A DNA stretch of 64,000 bases, taken from positions 1-64,000 of the forward strand of contig CAMBSB010000007.1 in the NCBI GenBank assembly GCA_945870155.1, read 5' to 3'. The notes under the pieces are model-generated. The model had not been told where the DNA came from. It made no database searches and saw only the letters and a program-made list of their open reading frames with translations. Of the stretch, positions 57,999 through 64,000 are shown in pieces (the stretch's first letter is position 1; each line of letters starts with the position of its first letter). The DNA is from Paludibacter jiangxiensis (lineage in GTDB: Bacteria > Bacteroidota > Bacteroidia > Bacteroidales > Paludibacteraceae). The translations under genes and the position numbers were made by a program.

Positions 57999-60461
57999 AT
58001 GTATAACAAAACAGTGATTTTGGTATTAGCCTTTCTATTGGCTTGTTTGCAGCTTATCGGCAATCCGCGCAAAATAATTTTGTTGGACGAAGGTTGGAAA
58101 TTCTTATTTAAAGATGTGAAAGATGCTGCCAGTCCGGGGTTTAATGATACAGACTGGGAAGCTATAACTGTACCGCACGATTGGGCTATCGACAAACCTT
58201 TTAATATGAATATTGATTGGCAGGTTGTTCAGGTAAAAGCTGATGGCGAAACAAAACCACAGCTCAGAACCGGAAGAACCGGCGCCTTACCTGCTTTTAG
58301 AATTGGCTGGTACAGAAAGTCAATTCTCATTCCTGCCGAAGACAAAGGAAAAATTATTTCTGTCGAATTTGACGGAGCCATGAGCAATGCTCAGGTGTTT
58401 GTGAACGGTCAATATGCAGGAGAATGGCCGTATGGTTATTCCTCTTTCCAGTTTGATATTACCCGTTTTATTCGGTTTGGAACGGATAATGTATTGTCAG
58501 TAAGATTGGAGAACATGGAAGAATCCTCCAGGTGGTATTCAGGGGCCGGATTATACCGCGACGTGCGTCTGGTAGCCACTGATCCTGTTCATGTAGCGCA
58601 CTGGGGAACTTATGTAACCACTCCCGCAATAACCAAAGAAAAAAGTTCGGTAACCATTCAAACCCACATTGAAAACCAAACCGGTAAAATGGAAAAAGTG
58701 GAATTAACTACTGAAATTCTCGATGCCGACGGCAAATTGGCAGCCCAAGGAAAAAGCATTAAAGAAGTGTCCGGTTCAGCAATATATACCAGCACTCTGA
58801 CTGTTCACAATCCCAGGCTATGGTGTATTGAAGATCCGTATATGTACAAAATGGTCAGCAGGGTTTGGGTGAATGGCATTCTCCGTGACGTGTATGAAAC
58901 TCCTTTCGGAATTCGTACTATCAGGTTTGATAAAGATAAAGGATTTTTCCTCAATGGTAAACACACCAAAATTAAAGGAGTATGCCTTCATCATACATTG
59001 GGTCCGCTTGGTGCAGAATCCAATTTCAGGGCAACGGAAAGACAGTTTGAGATGCTGAAAGAAATGGGTTGCAATGCAATTCGCAGTGCTCATAATCCTC
59101 CTTCGGTTGAATTCCTTGATTTATGCGATAGGATGGGCTTCCTTGTCATGGATGAATGTTTTGATGAGTGGGAAATCGGGAAGAGCGAAAACAGCTATCA
59201 TACACTCTTTGACAAATGGGCTGAGAAAGATATGGTTGCCATGATACACCGTGACAGAAACCATCCTTCCATTATCCTTTGGAGCATTGGGAATGAAGTG
59301 CTGGAATTGAATTCAATGGATCCGGGGGGCAGGGAAACAGCCAGGTTTTTAACAGGAATATGTCACAGGGAAGATCCCACCAGACCGACAGTTTCTGCAT
59401 TCAACAATGCCCGCGGGGCAATAGATAATGGTATTGGCGATGAAGTAGATATTTTTGGCATCAATTATCCGGCCATAGGAGATATGAGTTATGCAAAATA
59501 TCATGCCGAAAAACCCCATTATTGCCTGATAGGAAGTGAAACCAACTGCACAGCAAGTTCCAGGGGAATTTATAAATTTCCTGTGGTCACAAGCCGAAAC
59601 CCATGGTACACCGATTACCAACTTTCGGGCTATGACCTTGAAGGTCCGATTTGGTACAGTACTCCCGATACGGATTTTGCTATGCTGGAGGATTGTGAAG
59701 CAGTGGCAGGGGAATTTGTATGGACAGGATTCGATTACCTGGGGGAACCTACTCCTTATAACGAAGGTACTCCAGCCAGAAGTTCCTATATTGGTATTAT
59801 TGACCTTGCAGGACTGAAAAAAGACCGGTTTTACCTATATCAAAGCCATTGGAGTGACAAACCCATGCTGTATCTTCTTCCGCACTGGAACTGGCCAGAC
59901 AGGGTGAGCGATACCATTCCGGTGATGTGTTACACCAATTATCCTAAAGCTGAGCTTTTTGTGAACGGGAAGAGCATGGGCATTCGGGTGAAAGACAAAA
60001 GCAAAACCTATACCCGCTACCGCCTCATCTGGGATAAGGTCATTTATCAGCCCGGTGAAATCAAAGTTATTGCAATGGATAATAACAATAATCCGGTAGC
60101 CCAACAAGTGATTAAAACTGCAGGTGAGCCTTATCAAATACGCTTAACACCAGACAGGAAGATTATCGCTGCAGATGGCAAAGACCTTTCATTTATTACT
60201 GTAGAAGTATTAGACAAAGATGGCAATTTGTGCCCAAGAGCCAACATTCTGCAGTTTTTCGAAGTGCAAGGTGCGGGTAAACTAAAAGCGATTTGTAACG
60301 GAGACCCTACAGATCAAACCTCTTTTGCTTCTAACTATATGAAAACATTTAACGGTAAGATGGTCATTGTGGTGCAATCAACCAAAGAGGCGGGGAGTAT
60401 TTCCGTCAGGTCGGAAGGATCTAAATTAAAAGAAGGAATTGTCAATATAACCTCAAAATAA
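57999..60461 (+). CDS. GH2 beta-galactosidase-like enzyme, copy 2
   Basis: 820 aa, same length as copy 1 and collinear; ILWSIGNEVLE; RSAHNPPSVEFLDLCD. Confidence 0.93.
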   Translation: MYNKTVILVLAFLLACLQLIGNPRKIILLDEGWKFLFKDVKDAASPGFNDTDWEAITVPHDWAIDKPFNMNIDWQVVQVKADGETKPQLRTGRTGALPAFRIGWYRKSILIPAEDKGKIISVEFDGAMSNAQVFVNGQYAGEWPYGYSSFQFDITRFIRFGTDNVLSVRLENMEESSRWYSGAGLYRDVRLVATDPVHVAHWGTYVTTPAITKEKSSVTIQTHIENQTGKMEKVELTTEILDADGKLAAQGKSIKEVSGSAIYTSTLTVHNPRLWCIEDPYMYKMVSRVWVNGILRDVYETPFGIRTIRFDKDKGFFLNGKHTKIKGVCLHHTLGPLGAESNFRATERQFEMLKEMGCNAIRSAHNPPSVEFLDLCDRMGFLVMDECFDEWEIGKSENSYHTLFDKWAEKDMVAMIHRDRNHPSIILWSIGNEVLELNSMDPGGRETARFLTGICHREDPTRPTVSAFNNARGAIDNGIGDEVDIFGINYPAIGDMSYAKYHAEKPHYCLIGSETNCTASSRGIYKFPVVTSRNPWYTDYQLSGYDLEGPIWYSTPDTDFAMLEDCEAVAGEFVWTGFDYLGEPTPYNEGTPARSSYIGIIDLAGLKKDRFYLYQSHWSDKPMLYLLPHWNWPDRVSDTIPVMCYTNYPKAELFVNGKSMGIRVKDKSKTYTRYRLIWDKVIYQPGEIKVIAMDNNNNPVAQQVIKTAGEPYQIRLTPDRKIIAADGKDLSFITVEVLDKDGNLCPRANILQFFEVQGAGKLKAICNGDPTDQTSFASNYMKTFNGKMVIVVQSTKEAGSISVRSEGSKLKEGIVNITSK

Positions 60462-60466
60462 ATGGT

Positions 60467-60688
60467 ATGTATAACAAAACAGTGATTTTGGTATTAGCCT
60501 TTCTATTGGCTTGTTTGCAGCTTATCGGCAATCCGCGCAAAATAACTTTGTTGGACGAAGGCTGGAAATTTTTATTTAAAGATGTGAAAGCTGCTGCCAG
60601 TCCGGGGTTTAATGATACAGACTGGGAAACAGTGACCGTTCCGCACGACTGGGCTTTCAACAAACCTTTTAATATGAATATTGATTAA
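60467..60688 (+). pseudogene. Truncated third GH2 copy (73 aa)
   Basis: MYNKTVILVLAFLLACLQLIGNPRKITLLDEGWKFLFKDVK... near-identical to copy 2. Homology ends after ...AATATGAATATTGATT, followed by a stop. Confidence 0.9.
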
Positions 60689-60697
60689 TGGAAAAAC

Positions 60698-60814
60698 GTG
60701 AAAATTAAAACTTATGCTGTACTGATTGTTGGATTACTTATCCTTATCGTATCTTTTTGCATTACCAGTTACTGGAGTTATATGGGAGAACAACTAATTA
60801 CAAATGGAAAATAA
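60698..60814 (+). CDS. Putative 38-aa single-TM micro-ORF (GTG start)
   Basis: Manual translation MKIKTYAVLIVGLLILIVSFCITSYWSYMGEQLITNGK; hydrophobic core with short polar ends. Absent from the supplied ORF track. Confidence 0.35.
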   Translation: MKIKTYAVLIVGLLILIVSFCITSYWSYMGEQLITNGK

Positions 60815-60839
60815 GACTTAATTAAACTAAATAAATACA

Positions 60840-62996
60840 ATGATTTCAAAAGTCAACCGCCGCCGGTTTTTAACTACTATTGGAATGGGAATAGTTGCCA
60901 TGCAGTTTTTACTAATTAATGTATTTGCACAACCGGCAACTCCATCTTCTTTTTCAGGTGGAAAACCAAAATTTTGGATCGACAACCGCTTTGCCGGTTT
61001 CAAAACACCCTGGCGAAAAGTGCACCTCGATTTTCACAACTCACATCATCAACCCAAAATTGGGGCAGATTTTAATGCCGAAAAATGGGGCGATCAACTG
61101 GTTGCCGGAAATGTGGACGGCATTGTGGTTTTTGCCAAAGATATGCACGGGTATTTCTACTATCCCAGTAAATTTGGTCCCGTGCATCCGGGCCTTTCGT
61201 TCGATTTACTTGGGCAGCAGGTAAAAGCTTGTCGCGAGCGCAATATTGCCGTTTATGCATATTATTGTGCGGCCTGGGACGACTATTTATGCAAAACCCG
61301 TCCGGAATGGCGAATGAAAAGACGCGACGGTTCTGACTGGAATCCACAACCGGGAGAAACGCCCGGGTGGACTGCCCTTTGCCTTGGAAACAAAGATTTT
61401 GTTGACCTTATGGCCAACCATATCCAGGAATTTGTATCGGAGTATAGGCTCGATGGAGCCTGGCTCGATATGTCTGAGCCAATTGTGCCGGAATGTTACT
61501 GCAAAGAGTGCATCAGCCAAATTAAGGCAGAAGGGAAAGACCCTTTTGATAAAGAGGTTCAGCGTGCGCACCAAAACAAAAACTTTCTTGATTTCCATCG
61601 CCGGATGCGCGAACTGGTACACACTACACGACCAGGTTGTCAGATCGACTTCAACGATATTGGATTGAGCCAGGTAAGCGAACGTGCTTCATTACTCGAC
61701 AATATTGACATTGAAGCTTTACCTACTGATCCGCAGTGGGGGTATTTTTTCGCGCCACTACAAATCAGGTATCAACGCAATTTCGGTATCCCGGTTTATG
61801 GCATGACAGGTCGTTTTGTATCGTCGTGGGCCGATTTTGGCGGATTGAAATTGCCACAGCAGCTCGATGTTGAACTGGCAAGTCTGGTGGCCAATACCGC
61901 CCGTTGCGATGTTGGCGACCAAATGCCCCCCAACGGAGTGCTCGATCCTGCGGTATATCATGTACTCGGAAAATCGTATGGAAAGATAAAGCGGTTAACA
62001 CCCTGGATTGATCAGGCAGCCCCGGTAACTGAAGCAGCATTAATGATTCCCGGAACGCCGATGGAACGTGTGAAAGATCCTTATTTATTTGGGTTGACCA
62101 AACTGTTGGTCGAATCGAAACGTCAATTTGATGTGGTGGAGCCAGGGCAGGAATGGGAACGGTACAACCTGGTAATTATTCCCGATGGGTTAAAGCCCGA
62201 TGCGAAAACCATTGACCGTCTGCATAAATATATAGCAGCAGGAGGAGCAGTAGTTGTTTGCCATCAAGGAGGACTGGATGCTGAAAAGAATGAATCCTGG
62301 TTGGAGAGATATGGACTTAACTACAAAGGCGAATCAGCGTTCAAACCGGCCTACTTTGTAACTGATGATAATTTTATTCAGGATATGCCCGGTTATGCTT
62401 ATGCTCTTTACAATGGCGCGTCACAATGGGAAACCAGCGCACCGGCAAAATCATTGGCGCAGCTTGGCGAACCACTTTTTCAGCGAAGCGCCGAACATTA
62501 TACCAGCCACAGACAATCGCCATTCGACCACATTACCCGGTATTCAGCTCTGGCAATAAGTGGAAAAGTTGGTTTTATAGCTTTTCCATTGGGTGAAAGC
62601 TATAATGATACTGGATATTGGATTTACCGGGAGGCATTTTTGAAATTAATCAATCAGGTTTGTCCAACGAGGTTGGTTGAAACAAACGCACCACTCAATA
62701 CTGAAATAACCGTTACCTATCAGGCTGCTAATAAGGGAATAAAAAGACCGGAGCGATATATGGTACATTTGGTTAATTGGTCATCTTCACGGAAGACACC
62801 AGTACATCCCGAAGTACATGAAGATCCTGTTCCATTAGCCAATGTGAAGGTGAAATTGAATATTCCTGTTTCGAAAGTTAAAGTTAAGACTGTCGTATCG
62901 GGCATCGATTTAAAAACTAAAATCAATGGTAACGGAATCGAAGTTTGTGTGCCAACAGTCTTGATACACGAGATTGTTTGTTTTGAGCTGTATTGA
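60840..62996 (+). CDS. Secreted glycoside hydrolase-like protein of uncertain family (clan-A/fucosidase-like barrel + GATase/trimerisation-like domain), Tat-like signal
   Basis: NRRRFLTTIGMGIVAM twin-Arg-like signal; KVHLDFHNSHHQPKIG; LDGAWLDMSEPIVPECYCKEC; IAAGGAVVVCHQGG. Confidence 0.55.
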   Translation: MISKVNRRRFLTTIGMGIVAMQFLLINVFAQPATPSSFSGGKPKFWIDNRFAGFKTPWRKVHLDFHNSHHQPKIGADFNAEKWGDQLVAGNVDGIVVFAKDMHGYFYYPSKFGPVHPGLSFDLLGQQVKACRERNIAVYAYYCAAWDDYLCKTRPEWRMKRRDGSDWNPQPGETPGWTALCLGNKDFVDLMANHIQEFVSEYRLDGAWLDMSEPIVPECYCKECISQIKAEGKDPFDKEVQRAHQNKNFLDFHRRMRELVHTTRPGCQIDFNDIGLSQVSERASLLDNIDIEALPTDPQWGYFFAPLQIRYQRNFGIPVYGMTGRFVSSWADFGGLKLPQQLDVELASLVANTARCDVGDQMPPNGVLDPAVYHVLGKSYGKIKRLTPWIDQAAPVTEAALMIPGTPMERVKDPYLFGLTKLLVESKRQFDVVEPGQEWERYNLVIIPDGLKPDAKTIDRLHKYIAAGGAVVVCHQGGLDAEKNESWLERYGLNYKGESAFKPAYFVTDDNFIQDMPGYAYALYNGASQWETSAPAKSLAQLGEPLFQRSAEHYTSHRQSPFDHITRYSALAISGKVGFIAFPLGESYNDTGYWIYREAFLKLINQVCPTRLVETNAPLNTEITVTYQAANKGIKRPERYMVHLVNWSSSRKTPVHPEVHEDPVPLANVKVKLNIPVSKVKVKTVVSGIDLKTKINGNGIEVCVPTVLIHEIVCFELY

Positions 62997-63131
62997 AAAT
63001 CAAGTGTGAGTATTTGGAAAACGTTACAAAATATAAGTATTCTACTTCCTTCATTTCTATTGTTCTTATAAAACAAACTCGTTAGAGGTAATTGATATTG
63101 ACATTGTACTTAAAAATAAATAAATTAATAA

Positions 63132-64000
63132 ATGAAGAATACAATAATAACACTAGTTTTCGTTGCTATATCCCTGAGCATATTTGCTCAAACCGGGAGC
63201 CAGGAGGTGTTGATCCGGGTTGAACCGGGGATCAGCAAAGCAATTCTGGGACATCTTGAACTGAAAAGGGAAAAATACTTTAACATTTGCCACGGTGGAA
63301 AAGGATTTGAATCTACGATCAACGACATGAAACGTTCCGATCACTACCTTGGGTATTTAGAGATGTCATTCGGTCGGTCACTGGATCTTGTTTATGGTGA
63401 AAAGAATTGGGGCAATTCATTGAAGGAAGACGTGAACCGTTCTGGATATGCAGATATTAACTACCTGAGAAGCAAACTGAAGCCTGATGATGGTAATCCT
63501 TCGGCATTATTCAGGAACAGATTTCCTGTGAATCTGGGGGTAGCCAATCACGACAGGCCCATGGCTTATCCTTCTTTCATGCAGCAGACAACTACTTCGC
63601 AGGCCGGAGATGAGGGAAAACTTCCTGTGAATACCGATGCTGCGGCTGAACTTGTGGTGGCTTTGCTAAAATATAAATACACCGATTGGACACGCCCTGC
63701 CACATTCGAAGCTATCAACGAACCCCACTGGTCGCTCTGGTCTGCAAACCCCAACCTGTTGGCTGATCTTCATACAGCCATTTGGGAAAAAGCCAAAAAG
63801 GAGGCGTTACCCACCCTGATTGGTGGACCTTGCTTTTCGGTTGCTTATTACTACAAAAATAATTATCAATACTTTTCAAACCTCTCAAAGTTTATCGATA
63901 ACACCCGGTGCCAACTGGATTTTTATTCCTTCCATGTTTATGACTTCCTGCGATGGAATAATACCCGGAATGATTTCCATGGCCGTGTTACTTCGGGTTT
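63132..64000 (+). CDS. GH86-like beta-agarase/porphyranase, truncated by window end
   Basis: Manual translation from ATG 63132: MKNTIITLVFVAISLSIFAQTGSQEVLIRVEPGISKAILGHLELKREKYFNICHGGKGFE...TFEAINEPHWSLW... Open to 64000 and absent from the ORF track. Confidence 0.7.
   Translation, partial: MKNTIITLVFVAISLSIFAQTGSQEVLIRVEPGISKAILGHLELKREKYFNICHGGKGFESTINDMKRSDHYLGYLEMSFGRSLDLVYGEKNWGNSLKEDVNRSGYADINYLRSKLKPDDGNPSALFRNRFPVNLGVANHDRPMAYPSFMQQTTTSQAGDEGKLPVNTDAAAELVVALLKYKYTDWTRPATFEAINEPHWSLWSANPNLLADLHTAIWEKAKKEALPTLIGGPCFSVAYYYKNNYQYFSNLSKFIDNTRCQLDFYSFHVYDFLRWNNTRNDFHGRVTSG

Noticed and set aside
57346-60137. Antisense ORFs on the minus strand of the GH2 copies
   Set aside because: They occur at equivalent positions because the copies are duplicated; mirrored coding bias explains them.

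Overview
The window is a Bacteroidota polysaccharide-utilisation region. The family assignment rests on SusC/SusD pairs, T9SS C-terminal sorting domains, TAnnTTTG-type promoter boxes and a hybrid two-component regulator. No tRNA, rRNA, CRISPR array or transposase was recognised. A HipA-like kinase runs off the left edge. (1) The left PUL (about 1.3-29.4 kb, minus strand) has three Ser-type S1 sulfatases, a uroporphyrinogen-decarboxylase/corrinoid-methyltransferase-like protein, a beta-helix T9SS protein broken by one in-frame stop, two paralogous GH5-like enzymes, an SSS symporter, a GH35/DUF4978-like enzyme, a GH130, and two consecutive SusC/SusD pairs with a DUF1735-like lipoprotein. (2) A central block (30-41 kb) has a glycyl radical enzyme with its activase, two AraC-type regulators, an odd repeat-rich locus in front of an uncharacterised 275-aa ORF, and an HTCS. 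(3) The right PUL (41-64 kb, plus strand) has SusC/SusD, a PKD lipoprotein, GH16 (EIDVIE), GH29, two sulfatases, tandem GH2s with a truncated third copy, an uncertain-family GH, and a GH86-like enzyme cut by the right edge. Its gene set resembles agar/porphyran loci. The observations most worth a second look are: a shared operator-like motif GGCAAGAATATGTAT 21-22 bp upstream of the -7 box at three left-PUL promoters; a divergent GRE/AraC promoter with 13-bp direct repeats; the 35.3-36.7 kb repeat-rich locus; and the exact 2468-bp tandem GH2 array.
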